A stretch of 33,468 bases of DNA from DATBHZ01 sp036557185 (GTDB lineage: Bacteria > Actinomycetota > Acidimicrobiia > IMCC26256 > JAENVU01), in the NCBI GenBank assembly GCA_036557185.1, contig DATBHZ010000121.1, forward strand, positions 1-33,468, written 5' to 3'. Shown here piece after piece: positions 22,980 through 31,216 of this stretch. The notes under the pieces are model-generated. The model ran no database searches. It saw only the letters and a list, made by a program, of their open reading frames with translations, and was not told the origin of the DNA. Numbering within the stretch: the first letter of the stretch is position 1; every line of letters begins with the position of its first letter. Both the position numbers and the translations under genes were made by a program.

Positions 22980-23753
22980 ATGGATCGATTCACCAATCGA
23001 GTGGCCGTGGTCACCGGAGCGGGGTCAGGGCTCGGCAAGGCGACGGCGAAGCTGCTCGCTGCCGAAGGCGCCAAAGTTGCCGCGCTCGACCTCGCCGCCG
23101 ACACGGCGGAGACGACCGTCAAGGAGATCGAGGCCGCAGGTGGGACGGCCCGCGCGTACGGCGTCGACGTGACCGACCCCGCCTCCGTCGAACAGGCAGT
23201 GCGCTCGGTTGCGTCGGACCTGGGCCGTCCGCAGCTCCTCGTCAACTCCGCCGGCATCGGCGGCTTCGCGCGCACCGAGGAGGAGACGCCCGACCACTGG
23301 GGGGCGATCATCTCGGTCAACCTCACCGGGACGTTCCTCGTCTGCCGGTACGCGCTCCCGCAGCTTCTCGACGGCGGCGGGGTGATCGTGAACGTCGCGT
23401 CGAACGCCGGGATCATGGGCCAGCCCTTCAGCGCCGCGTACTGCGCGTCGAAGGGCGGCGTCATCAACCTCACGCGCGCGCTGGCCGTCGAATACGTCGA
23501 CCGCGGCGTGCGCGTCAACTGCGTGGCACCCGGTGGGATGCGCACGCCCCTCACGAAAGGCTTCCGCCTCCCCGAGGGAGCGAGCGTCGACCTGCTGCGG
23601 CCGGTCATGTCCAAGCTCGGGGTCTCGGAGCCCGAAGAGGTCGCGAACTGCATCGCGTATATCGCCTCCGACGACGCGCGCTACATGGTGGGTTCGGTCG
23701 TGTCGATCGACGGCGGCCTCGTCACGTACGGCGGCGGGTTCCCCAATGGCTGA
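22980..23753 (+). CDS. Short-chain dehydrogenase/reductase (classical SDR)
   Basis: A 257-residue NAD(P)-dependent SDR with all classical residues: TGAGSGLG at 12-19, an Asp at the end of strand 2 (ALDLA) favouring NAD, NSAG at 89-92, catalytic Ser141, Tyr154 and Lys158 (YCASK), and a C-terminal SIDGG. It interconverts an alcohol and a ketone in the cytoplasm. It is the first gene of a five-gene operon; its stop overlaps the ligase start by 8 bases. The operon context suggests oxidation of a hydroxy-acid or hydroxyacyl-CoA. Confidence 0.93.
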   Translation: MDRFTNRVAVVTGAGSGLGKATAKLLAAEGAKVAALDLAADTAETTVKEIEAAGGTARAYGVDVTDPASVEQAVRSVASDLGRPQLLVNSAGIGGFARTEEETPDHWGAIISVNLTGTFLVCRYALPQLLDGGGVIVNVASNAGIMGQPFSAAYCASKGGVINLTRALAVEYVDRGVRVNCVAPGGMRTPLTKGFRLPEGASVDLLRPVMSKLGVSEPEEVANCIAYIASDDARYMVGSVVSIDGGLVTYGGGFPNG

Positions 23754-25332
23754 TGCGGGGAGCTCGGCGCAGCTGGGCGGATGGACGTCCCTGTGGGACC
23801 TGCTCGAGCGCCGCGTCGCGGCGACTCCGGAAGGCGTGTTGGCGGTCGACGAGCACGATCGCTCGCTGACGTTCGCCGAGTACAAGGACGCGGCCGAGCG
23901 CGTCGCGGCCGGACTGCAGGCGCTGGGGGTCGGGGAGGGCACCAACGTCTCGTGGCAGCTGCCGACGTGGCTCGAGTCCATGGTGCTCGTGGGCGCGCTC
24001 GCGCGTCTCGGCGCGGTGCAGAACCCGATGCTGCCGATCTACCGCGAGCGTGAGATCCGGTTCATCACCGGTCAGACCAATGCGAAGCTCCTCCTCGTCC
24101 CGGGGGAGTGGCGGGGGACCGACTACGCCGCCATGGCGCGCGCCGCGACCGAGCACGTGCCGGGCGTGCAGGTCGTCGTGGTGGACCGCGATCTCCCTTC
24201 GGGCGATCCGTCGACGCTCGGCGAGCCCGCGGCCGGTGCGACCGTGCCGTTCGAGCCGGGCGTGCGCACCGACGGCCCGTGGCGCTGGGTGTTCTACACG
24301 TCGGGCACGACGGCCGATCCCAAGGGCGCCCGGCACACCGACAAGACGGTCGGCGCGTCAGGCCACACGATGGCGACTGCGTTCGAGATGACACCCGACG
24401 ACCGCAACGGCATGGTGTTCCCCTTCACGCACATCGGCGGGATCGGATGGCTCTTCGCGGGCCTGATGGCCGGGTTCCGGCACGTGATCGTCGAGGCGTT
24501 CGCGCCCGACACGACCATTCCCGTGTTGGAGCACAACCAGGTGACGATCGCGGGCGCCGGGACCGTCTTCCACCTCGCGTACCTCAACGCGCAACGCGCC
24601 GACCCCGGCACCAAGCTGTTCGCACACACGCGCGCGTTCGTCGGCGGCGGCGCGGCGAAGCCGCCGCAGCTCCACTACGACGTCAAGGCCGAGCTCGGGA
24701 GCGTCGGCGTCGTGAGCGGGTACGGGCTCACCGAGTGCCCGATCCTCTCGATGGCGACGATGCACGACCCCGACGACAAGCTCGCGACGACCGAGGGCCG
24801 CACCGCAGCCGGGGTCGAGACGAAGGTCGTCAAGCTCGACGACACCATTGCCGCGCCGGGCGAGGATGGCGAGATCCGCGCCAAGGGGCCGAACCTCTTC
24901 CTCGGGTACCTGGACGGGTCGCTCGACGCCGAGGCATTCGACTCCGACGACTTCTTCCGGACCGGCGACCTCGGCAACATCGACGCCGAGGGCTACGTGA
25001 TGATCACCGGCCGGCTCAAGGACGTCATCATCCGCAAGGGCGAGACGATCTCCGCGAAGGAGATCGAGGATCTCCTCTTCACGCACCCGGGAATCGCGGA
25101 CGCTGCCGTCATCGGTCTGCCCGACCCCGCGTCCGGAGAGCGTGCCTGCGCGCTCGTCGTGTCCGAGGATCCCGCGAACCCGCCCACGCTCGACGACATC
25201 GGCGACTTCCTCAAGGGCGAAGGCCTCATGGTCCAGAAGATCCCCGAGCAGCTCGAGATCCTCGACGTGCTCCCGCGCAACCCCGCGGGCAAGGTGCTCA
25301 AGCACGAGCTGCGCAAGCAGTACGCCACCTGA
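23746..25332 (+). CDS. Acyl-CoA ligase, class I adenylate-forming
   Basis: A 528-residue AMP-binding enzyme. It shows the P-loop FYTSGTTADPKGARH near 182-196, SGYGLTECP, FFRTGDLG and GRLKDVIIRKGETISAKEIE near 402-440, and the catalytic Lys in NPAGKVLKHEL near 515. The KGETISAKEIE form, rather than GENIYP, resembles cyclohexanecarboxylate- or long-chain-type ligases. ATG 23746 lies inside the end of the SDR gene; the longer open frame upstream is a shadow. The stop shares one base with the next start (TGATG). It likely provides the CoA ester on which the other operon enzymes act. Confidence 0.92.
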   Translation: MADAGSSAQLGGWTSLWDLLERRVAATPEGVLAVDEHDRSLTFAEYKDAAERVAAGLQALGVGEGTNVSWQLPTWLESMVLVGALARLGAVQNPMLPIYREREIRFITGQTNAKLLLVPGEWRGTDYAAMARAATEHVPGVQVVVVDRDLPSGDPSTLGEPAAGATVPFEPGVRTDGPWRWVFYTSGTTADPKGARHTDKTVGASGHTMATAFEMTPDDRNGMVFPFTHIGGIGWLFAGLMAGFRHVIVEAFAPDTTIPVLEHNQVTIAGAGTVFHLAYLNAQRADPGTKLFAHTRAFVGGGAAKPPQLHYDVKAELGSVGVVSGYGLTECPILSMATMHDPDDKLATTEGRTAAGVETKVVKLDDTIAAPGEDGEIRAKGPNLFLGYLDGSLDAEAFDSDDFFRTGDLGNIDAEGYVMITGRLKDVIIRKGETISAKEIEDLLFTHPGIADAAVIGLPDPASGERACALVVSEDPANPPTLDDIGDFLKGEGLMVQKIPEQLEILDVLPRNPAGKVLKHELRKQYAT

Positions 25333-26261
25333 TGGGCCTGCCGCAGGAGCTGCTCGACCTCGCGGCGCGGTGCTCCAACTGGGGTCGCTGGGGGCCCGAC
25401 GACGAACGCGGCACGCTCAACTTCGTGACGCCGGAGGCGGTGCGGCGCGGGGCTGCCGCCGTGAAGCGCGGAGAGACGTTCCTCCTGTCGATCCCGTTCG
25501 ACGAGAGCGGACCACAGACGGGTCGTGTCCCGGGCCGGCACAACCCCGTGCACACGATGCTCTGCGCGGGGATGAGCTACACCGGCGACGCAGCCGACTT
25601 CACCACCAGTGACGACAACGTCGACATGGGCACGCAGGCGGCGACGCACTGGGACGCGCTCGCGCACGTGGGCTACGGCGACCGGCTGTACAACGACGTT
25701 CCGATGTCGGCCGTGACCATGGAGCACGGCGCGTCTCGCCTCGGTATCGACCGCTTCGGATCGCTGGTCACACGCGGCATCCTGTGCGACGTCGCGCGGT
25801 CGAAGGGCGTCGAGCACTTCGAAGAGCCGTATGCCATCACCGGCGAGGATCTCGCCGCGTGCGTGGAGCACGCGTCGCTCACGGTGGAATCCGGCGACGT
25901 CATCCTCGTGTACACCGGACAGATGCACTGGCTCGAGCTCGGCGACCGTCACCGCTATGCCGACATCACCCCCGGAATCGGTACCGGAGCGATCGAGTGG
26001 CTGCACGACTCCGAGGTAGCCGCAATCGCCACCGACACGCACGTGTTCGAGCCGTACCCCGGCGAGGACCCCGCGGCGTTCTTCCCGGTGCACATGATCG
26101 ACCTGCGCGATCTCGGTCTCGTCCAGGGACAGCAGTGGAAGCTCGACGAGCTCGCGGCTGACTGCGCGCGCGACGGCGTCTACGAGTTCCTCCTCGCGGC
26201 GACGCCCTTGCCGATCACCGGAGGCGTCGGCGGCCCCGTCGCGCCGACGGCGACGAAATGA
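25332..26261 (+). CDS. Cyclase-family metal-dependent hydrolase (kynurenine-formamidase-like)
   Basis: A 309-residue member of the cyclase family (fold of bacterial kynurenine formamidase). It opens with SNWGRWGPDDERGTLNFVTPE, typical of the branch found in catabolic clusters, and has MGTQAATHWDALAHVGY near 97-113, the variant of the HxGTHxDxxxH metal site, then DVILVYTGQ, AIATDTH and FPVHMIDLRDLG. The first His of the canonical motif is replaced (Met-Gly-Thr), as in this branch. The family hydrolyses cyclic or N-formyl amides and related bonds. Starts on the ligase stop (TGATG) and overlaps the next gene by 4 bases. Confidence 0.88.
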   Translation: MGLPQELLDLAARCSNWGRWGPDDERGTLNFVTPEAVRRGAAAVKRGETFLLSIPFDESGPQTGRVPGRHNPVHTMLCAGMSYTGDAADFTTSDDNVDMGTQAATHWDALAHVGYGDRLYNDVPMSAVTMEHGASRLGIDRFGSLVTRGILCDVARSKGVEHFEEPYAITGEDLAACVEHASLTVESGDVILVYTGQMHWLELGDRHRYADITPGIGTGAIEWLHDSEVAAIATDTHVFEPYPGEDPAAFFPVHMIDLRDLGLVQGQQWKLDELAADCARDGVYEFLLAATPLPITGGVGGPVAPTATK

Positions 26262-27016
26262 GCCGCAGCGCGCTGGTCACCGGTGCTGCCGGAGGGCTCG
26301 GCCGTCACGTGTGCGAGCGCCTCGACGCCATGGGAGCGCGCGTGATTGGTGTGGACGTGGCGGGGGCCGACATCGACGCGGACCTCTCGACCGCCAACGG
26401 CCGCGAGGCTGCGGTGACGTCGGCGTTGCGCGACGCCGCTCCGTTCCAGCACGTGGTGCTCGCAGCCGGGCTCGGCCCGACGCATCCCGACGCGGCCACG
26501 ATCGTGTCGGTCAACTACTTCGGCGCGTGGGACGTCTTCGAGCGTGTCCTCGATGCCGGCGCGTTCGATGCCGGGGCGTCGGTCGTCTTCGTGGCGTCGA
26601 ACTCCGCGACGATCGACCCGACCGTCGACGCGTCACTCGTCGACGCGTGCGTCGAGGGCGACGAGACCGCCGCGCGACGCATCGCGGGCGATCTCCCCGG
26701 GAACACCGTGTACGCGTCGTCGAAGCTCGCGCTGATCCGGTCCGGGCGCGCGTTCGCCGGCTCGCTGCGAAACCCGCGGCTGAACCTCGTCGCCCCGGGG
26801 CCGTTCGAGAGCCCGCTGCTCGAAGCCTCGCGCGCGGACCCGACGTTCGGACCGCTGATCGAGTCGCTGCCCGTTCCACTCGGGAGCGTCGGCTCGCCCG
26901 GCGACATCGCCGACGCGATCGAGTTCCTGATCTCGGAGCGCGCGGCCTACATCCATGGTTCCGTGCTGTTCGTCGACGGGGGCACCGACGCGCTCCTCCG
27001 GCCGGAGGGCATCTGA
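26258..27016 (+). CDS. SDR of the 3-alpha-hydroxysteroid dehydrogenase (HsdA-like) type
   Basis: A 252-residue SDR: TGAAGGLG at 8-15, VDVAG at strand 2, AAG in place of NAG at 69-71, Ser114 (VASNS), Tyr152 and Lys156 (YASSK), and a C-terminal FVDGG. The 37-residue gap between Ser and Tyr, with the helical insert VDACVEGDETAARRIAGD, is characteristic of the Comamonas 3-alpha-HSD/carbonyl reductase group (Ser114, Tyr155), where most SDRs have about 13 residues. A steroid-like or bulky ketone substrate is therefore possible, not proven. It overlaps the cyclase stop (ATGA) and is followed after 16 bases by the CMD-like gene. Confidence 0.85.
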   Translation: MSRSALVTGAAGGLGRHVCERLDAMGARVIGVDVAGADIDADLSTANGREAAVTSALRDAAPFQHVVLAAGLGPTHPDAATIVSVNYFGAWDVFERVLDAGAFDAGASVVFVASNSATIDPTVDASLVDACVEGDETAARRIAGDLPGNTVYASSKLALIRSGRAFAGSLRNPRLNLVAPGPFESPLLEASRADPTFGPLIESLPVPLGSVGSPGDIADAIEFLISERAAYIHGSVLFVDGGTDALLRPEGI

Positions 27017-27032
27017 GCGGGAGGAGGCTCCC

Positions 27033-27620
27033 ATGACAGCGTCGAGGACAGCTCCCATGACGCCCGAGCGCGTGCCGCCGCTCGAACGCGACGCCGCGCA
27101 CACCGCCGCCGAGGCGGTGCACGTCCCGGACTTCGTCGCCGACATCAACGTGTTCCGTGTCCTGTTGCAACACCCGCCGCTCGCGCGCTGTCTCAATCAG
27201 CTGCTCGGGCCCCTGTTGATCAACGGCACGCTCGATGCCCGGATGCGCGAGCTCGTCATCATGCGTGTCGCGTGGGTGACCGGCTCCTGGTACGAGTGGG
27301 GCCAGCACTGGAAGCTCGGGCAGGACTTCGGCGCGCCCGCCGAGGATCTCGCGGCGGTGCGCGACTGGGTGCACAGCGACCGGTTCGACGCGACGGACCA
27401 GGCGGTGCTGCGAGCGACCGACGAGACCCTCGCGGGCCACGCTCTGCCCGACGCGACGTGGGCCGACCTCACGGGGCACCTGCCGCGCGAGCAGTGCATG
27501 GAGCTGTTGATGCTGATCGGCGGGTACCAGATGCTCTCCGGCGTCTTGCGCACGCTGGGCGTGGTCCTCGACGACGGCATCGACCTCTGGCCGCCCGACG
27601 GGCGGGCGCCGGGCGCGTGA
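27033..27620 (+). CDS. Carboxymuconolactone decarboxylase-family protein (AhpD-like fold)
   Basis: A 195-residue all-helical protein of the CMD family: LDARMRELVIMRVAWVTGSWYEWGQHWKLG near 65-95 is the core, followed by FDATDQAVLRATDE. There is no CxxC, so an AhpD-type peroxidase role is unlikely; Glu/Tyr/His residues of the core remain. Such proteins close many catabolic operons and may decarboxylate or isomerise a lactone, or only bind one. ATG 27033 is chosen for the GGGAGGAGG site just upstream; the open frame starts earlier. It ends the operon, 12 bases from the convergent HNH gene. Confidence 0.87.
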   Translation: MTASRTAPMTPERVPPLERDAAHTAAEAVHVPDFVADINVFRVLLQHPPLARCLNQLLGPLLINGTLDARMRELVIMRVAWVTGSWYEWGQHWKLGQDFGAPAEDLAAVRDWVHSDRFDATDQAVLRATDETLAGHALPDATWADLTGHLPREQCMELLMLIGGYQMLSGVLRTLGVVLDDGIDLWPPDGRAPGA

Positions 27621-27632
27621 CGCGCGCGGTCG

Positions 27633-28868
27633 TCACTCACGGTCGCTCGGTTGAGGCGGAGGTCGCCCACCGATCTGTTTGCCGTCCGCGCGTTGGACGG
27701 TGAGGGTCTGCCCGTCCCACCGTGCCGACCACCCGTTCACGTGGAGCTGATGGTGGTGGCGGCGACACAGCAGGTAGAGGTTTGCCAGGCTCGTCGGTCC
27801 ATCCAGGTGCCATGGCCGGTGGTGGTGCGTGTCACACCACCCGGGTGGGCGATCGCATCCGGGCCACCGGCAATGCCGGTCTCGCGCGATGACCGCTCGG
27901 CGGATCGCGGCGGGGACTGTTCGGGTCGCTCGCCCGACGTCCAGGGGCAGGCTGTCGGGACCGGTCACCACTCTGCTGATCGTGCTGTCGCAGAGCGCGC
28001 GCTGCATGTCGTGCGGGTGGATCGGTCCGGTGAAGATCCCGTCGACGGCTCCTGGCACGCTCGCCTCGAGACTCTGGTGATCGACCACGTAGATCACGTG
28101 GGCCCGGGCGCCGCGCGGGAGGTCCTCGCCGGCATGCCCCATCGCGACCTCGCAGATGCGCACGAGCGCGTCGGCGCGTCGACGGGCTGCGCTGCGGTCG
28201 TCGTCCGGCTGAGGCGGCGGTGTGTACGCGTCGAGCGCGGTCACGACGGTCTCTGCCGAGGAGTCGGAGAGCTCGCCATGCAGCACCCACGAGCCGTCGT
28301 ACGTGTTCGAGAGCGTCAGCCCGTCGTAGGCGGACGGCGGCTCGCCCCCGTCGGCACGCGCGTAGTTCTTGAACCGCTTCGCCATCGCGGCAAGGGCCGG
28401 AAGGTCGCCCTGCTCCGCGAACGTGAGGAACTCCTCCTCGCATGCGGCGAGCTCGTCGTCGTAGCCGGGGACGCGTGCGCCGGCGACGGTTCGCATGGCC
28501 GCGGCCGACACACGGCCGTCGCGCCAGGCTGCCCCGAGACGTGGCAGGAGCCAGGCGGTCTGGCCAGCATCGATCGAGCGACGGACCTCACCCGGACGCA
28601 TCCCGCCCTGCGTGGCGAGCCATGCGACTGTCGACGTCGCGCCGTCCTCTGCACCGAGGCCCTCGCGATGCGCCAGCGCGGCCCAGTCCGCAGCTACCGC
28701 CTCGAGCCGGTCGATCGCCCTGCGCAACGCGACGAGGTCGTCGCCCAGCACGACGCCCGGCGGGCGCTCCGCCGCGACCACTCGATCGACGGCTGCATCC
28801 AGCGCGAGGAGCACGTCCGCGCTCGATGCACACGGCGCGGCGCGCTCCATCAGACCACTCGCGACCAC
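27633..28868 (-). CDS. DUF222-HNH endonuclease-domain protein (13E12-like family)
   Basis: A 411-residue protein with the DUF222 region from about residue 40 to 300 and a C-terminal HNH zinc module: CRWPGCD near 333, CDTHHHRPWHLDGPTS, then LCRRHHHQLH. This is the 13E12-repeat type found in many copies across Actinobacteria, thought to be mobile or damage-linked nucleases; the exact role is unknown. GTG 28868 has GGAGG 7 bases upstream, a proper leader unlike many genes here. Its promoter carries a perfect LexA-type box. The domains look intact. Confidence 0.92.
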   Translation of the reverse strand: MVASGLMERAAPCASSADVLLALDAAVDRVVAAERPPGVVLGDDLVALRRAIDRLEAVAADWAALAHREGLGAEDGATSTVAWLATQGGMRPGEVRRSIDAGQTAWLLPRLGAAWRDGRVSAAAMRTVAGARVPGYDDELAACEEEFLTFAEQGDLPALAAMAKRFKNYARADGGEPPSAYDGLTLSNTYDGSWVLHGELSDSSAETVVTALDAYTPPPQPDDDRSAARRRADALVRICEVAMGHAGEDLPRGARAHVIYVVDHQSLEASVPGAVDGIFTGPIHPHDMQRALCDSTISRVVTGPDSLPLDVGRATRTVPAAIRRAVIARDRHCRWPGCDRPPGWCDTHHHRPWHLDGPTSLANLYLLCRRHHHQLHVNGWSARWDGQTLTVQRADGKQIGGRPPPQPSDRE

Positions 28869-28933
28869 GCAGCCACCTCCGATCCAGGGTCCGCTGACTC
28901 GCCGACAACCACGACCGGGGGAAGACGCGACTC

Positions 28934-28939
28934 ACTCTA
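28934..28939 (-). promoter_or_regulatory. -10 element (TAGAGT) of the DUF222-HNH gene
   Basis: On the minus strand TAGAGT lies immediately downstream of the LexA-type box, giving a leader of roughly 60 bases before GTG 28868. Confidence 0.5.
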
Positions 28940-28941
28940 CA

Positions 28942-28955
28942 CGAACAGATGTTCG
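28942..28955. promoter_or_regulatory. LexA (SOS) box
   Basis: CGAACAGATGTTCG fits the Gram-positive/mycobacterial LexA consensus CGAAC-N4-GTTCG in every fixed base. It lies 2 bases upstream of the TAGAGT -10 of the DUF222-HNH gene, in the spacer/-35 region, so LexA binding would block transcription. Several 13E12-family genes of Mycobacterium tuberculosis are known members of the SOS regulon, in keeping with this arrangement. Confidence 0.85.
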
Positions 28956-28970
28956 ATCGCAAGAAGAAAA

Positions 28971-30350
28971 CTAGATCTGTTCGAAGTTCCGGCGACGCTC
29001 CCAGTCCGTCACGGTCCGGTTGAACGACGCCCACTCCTGACGAGCGGTGTTGACGAGATGCTGGTGCACCGTGGGACCGAACGCGTCGCGGGCGACCTCG
29101 CTCGCGGCGAGCAGGTCGGTGGCCTCGACGAGTGTCGAGGGCACGCGGGGCAACCCAGTGGCCTCGTATGCGTTCCCCTTGAACGGCTCGGGCGGCTCGA
29201 GACCCTGCTCGATGCCGTACAGCCCGGCCGCGATCACCCCGGCGTACGCGAGGTACGGGTTCACGTCCGCCCCGGGAATGCGTGACTCGACGCGGAAGCT
29301 CTCACCGTGGCCGACCAGCCGGAAGCCGCACGTGCGGTTGTCATGCCCCCACGCGAGCGCCGTCGGCGCCCACGACTCCGGCTGGTACCGCTTGTACGAG
29401 TTGACCCACGGAGCGAACAGCCATGCCAGCTCGCGGCCGGTCGCCACGAGACCGCCGAGCCAGCCGCGGAAGAGCTCCGACAGATGGTCGGGCGCATCCG
29501 CGTCCCACATCAAGCTGGAGCCGCCGTCCGCGCTCCAGAGCGAGGAGTGCAGGTGGCACGACGATCCCACCTCGTCCATCGAGTACTTCGCCATGAACGT
29601 GATCGCGCGGCCGTGCTGTGCGGCGATCTCCTTGGCACCGTTCTTGTAGATCGCGTGACGGTCGGCCATCTCCAACGCGTCTGCGTACACGAGGTTGATC
29701 TCGTGCTGGCCGCGGCCCGCCTCACCCTTCGAGAACTCGACCGGGATGTCGGCCGCGTCCATCCCGTTGCGGATCGCGCGGATCACGTACTCATCGCGCG
29801 TCGTCTGGAAGATGTGGTAGTCCTCGATCACGTTCGAGTGCGGCGCGAGGTCTGCGTACCCCTTGCGCGCCGCCTCGTCGTACGAATCCCGGAACAGGAA
29901 GAACTCGAGCTCTGCGCCGACTCTCACCGAGAGCCCGTGCGCCACGGCCCGGGCGAGCTGGTGTTGCAGGATCTGGCGGGGTGAGACCTCGACCGGCTCG
30001 CCCGTCTCCTCGTCGGCGACGTCGCACAGCACGAGCGCGGTCCGCTCGAGCCACGGGATCCCGCGCAACGTCGCGAGATCGGGGACGCAACGGAAGTCGC
30101 CGTACCCCTGCTCCCAGTTCGCGTACTCGTAGCCCGGCAACGGCGTCATCTCGACGTCGAGGGCGAGCAGGTAGTTGCACGCCTCGATCGTCCCGCCGCC
30201 CTCCAACATGTGCTCGACGAAGTAGCGGCCGGTCACGCGCTTGCCCATCAGCCGGCCCTGGAGGTCGGTGAACGCCACGAGGACGGTGTCGACCTCGCCC
30301 GCGGCGACGAGCTCACGCAGCGTCTCCACGTCGAGGCGGCCGCTTGCCAT
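28971..30350 (-). CDS. Glutamine synthetase-family gamma-glutamyl ligase (GlnA-like)
   Basis: A 459-residue protein with the two glutamine synthetase domains: N-terminal beta-grasp (about 15-105; FTDLQGRLMGKR) and catalytic domain. Metal and substrate residues are present: GAELEFF near 146, GEAGRGQHEIN near 209-219, SSCHLHSSLW near 263, and NRTCGFRLVG plus RVESRIPGADVNPYLA near 335-360. Sequence style is that of the GlnA-like/PuuA branch, which ligates glutamate to amines such as polyamines or ethanolamine, rather than the housekeeping ammonia enzyme; this is inference. It follows the SDR gene by 16 bases on the same strand, so the two are probably one unit. Confidence 0.9.
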   Translation of the reverse strand: MASGRLDVETLRELVAAGEVDTVLVAFTDLQGRLMGKRVTGRYFVEHMLEGGGTIEACNYLLALDVEMTPLPGYEYANWEQGYGDFRCVPDLATLRGIPWLERTALVLCDVADEETGEPVEVSPRQILQHQLARAVAHGLSVRVGAELEFFLFRDSYDEAARKGYADLAPHSNVIEDYHIFQTTRDEYVIRAIRNGMDAADIPVEFSKGEAGRGQHEINLVYADALEMADRHAIYKNGAKEIAAQHGRAITFMAKYSMDEVGSSCHLHSSLWSADGGSSLMWDADAPDHLSELFRGWLGGLVATGRELAWLFAPWVNSYKRYQPESWAPTALAWGHDNRTCGFRLVGHGESFRVESRIPGADVNPYLAYAGVIAAGLYGIEQGLEPPEPFKGNAYEATGLPRVPSTLVEATDLLAASEVARDAFGPTVHQHLVNTARQEWASFNRTVTDWERRRNFEQI

Positions 30351-30366
30351 CGGGACAGTCTGCCCG

Positions 30367-31143
30367 TTACTCGGGCGTGACGTAGGCGGCGGTGATCCCG
30401 CCGTCGACGACGAGCTCCTGGCCGGTCATGTACGACGACTCGTCGGATGCGAGGAACAGCGCGGCCTGCGCGAGCTCCCGCGCCTCACCGAGACGCCCCA
30501 TTGGGATGTGCACCATCCGGCGCTCCCTGCGCGCGGGGTCGCTCATCAGCTCCTCGAGCAGAGGAGTCGCGACAGGGCCGGGACACAACGCGTTGGCGCG
30601 GATGCCGTTGCGCGCGTGCTCGACTGCGATCTCGCGCGTCAGGGCGACCACGCCCCCCTTGCTCGCGGTATACGCGATCTGCGGTGTCGCCGCGCCCATG
30701 AGCGCCACGAACGACGCGACGTTCACGATCGATCCGCCGCCCGCCTCGAGCAGCGCCGGGATGCCGTACTTGCAGCCGAGCCAGACGCCCTTCAGGTTCA
30801 CGTCGATCACGGAGTCCCAGGTGGGCTCGGAGGTCTCGGTGGCACCGCCGTCGTCGGCCGGGAAGATACCGGCGTTGTTGTAGAGCACGTGCAGGGCGCC
30901 GAAGCGCCCCGTGGTGGCGCGCACCATTGCCTCCACCGACGCGGCATCGCGCACGTCGGCCTCGACGAACACCGCCGCACCGCCCTGTTCCATGATCTCT
31001 GAGACGACGCGACCACCGGCGCCCGAGTCAAAGTCCGCGACGGCGACGCTCGCCCCTTCCGACGCGAACAGCAGCGCAGCCTCGCGGCCCATCCCGCTCG
31101 CCGCGCCGGTGATGAGCGCGATCTTCCCGTCGAGCCTCCCCAC
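30367..31143 (-). CDS. Short-chain dehydrogenase/reductase (classical SDR)
   Basis: A 258-residue SDR with TGAASGMG at 12-19, ADFD at strand 2 (Asp favours NAD), NNAG at 89-92, Ser144, Tyr158 and Lys162 (YTASK), and GPVATP plus VDGG near the C-terminus, as in glucose-1-dehydrogenase-like and cyclohexanol-dehydrogenase-like members. GTG start with TAGGAT 6 bases upstream, so leaderless. It is transcribed ahead of the glutamine synthetase-like gene and diverges from the luciferase-like gene at 31217, sharing a palindromic -10. Confidence 0.93.
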   Translation of the reverse strand: MGRLDGKIALITGAASGMGREAALLFASEGASVAVADFDSGAGGRVVSEIMEQGGAAVFVEADVRDAASVEAMVRATTGRFGALHVLYNNAGIFPADDGGATETSEPTWDSVIDVNLKGVWLGCKYGIPALLEAGGGSIVNVASFVALMGAATPQIAYTASKGGVVALTREIAVEHARNGIRANALCPGPVATPLLEELMSDPARRERRMVHIPMGRLGEARELAQAALFLASDESSYMTGQELVVDGGITAAYVTPE

Positions 31144-31149
31144 GCCGCC

Positions 31150-31159
31150 ATCCTAGGAT
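31150..31159. promoter_or_regulatory. Palindromic bidirectional -10 (ATCCTAGGAT)
   Basis: The palindrome gives TAGGAT on both strands: minus at 31155-31150, ending 6 bases before GTG 31143 (leaderless), and plus at 31154-31159, which would start a roughly 50-base leader for the gene at 31217. Symmetric -10 elements driving divergent transcripts are a known type of bacterial promoter. Confidence 0.6.
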
Positions 31160-31216
31160 CGCATCCCGATCCGTCCGATCGTCGCGGCCGGACCAACAGA
31201 CGGGGGAGCGCGCTGC

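Noticed and set aside
24108..25331. In-frame 5' extension of the cyclase gene
   Set aside because: Out-of-frame shadow of the acyl-CoA ligase; homology of the cyclase starts at ATG 25332.
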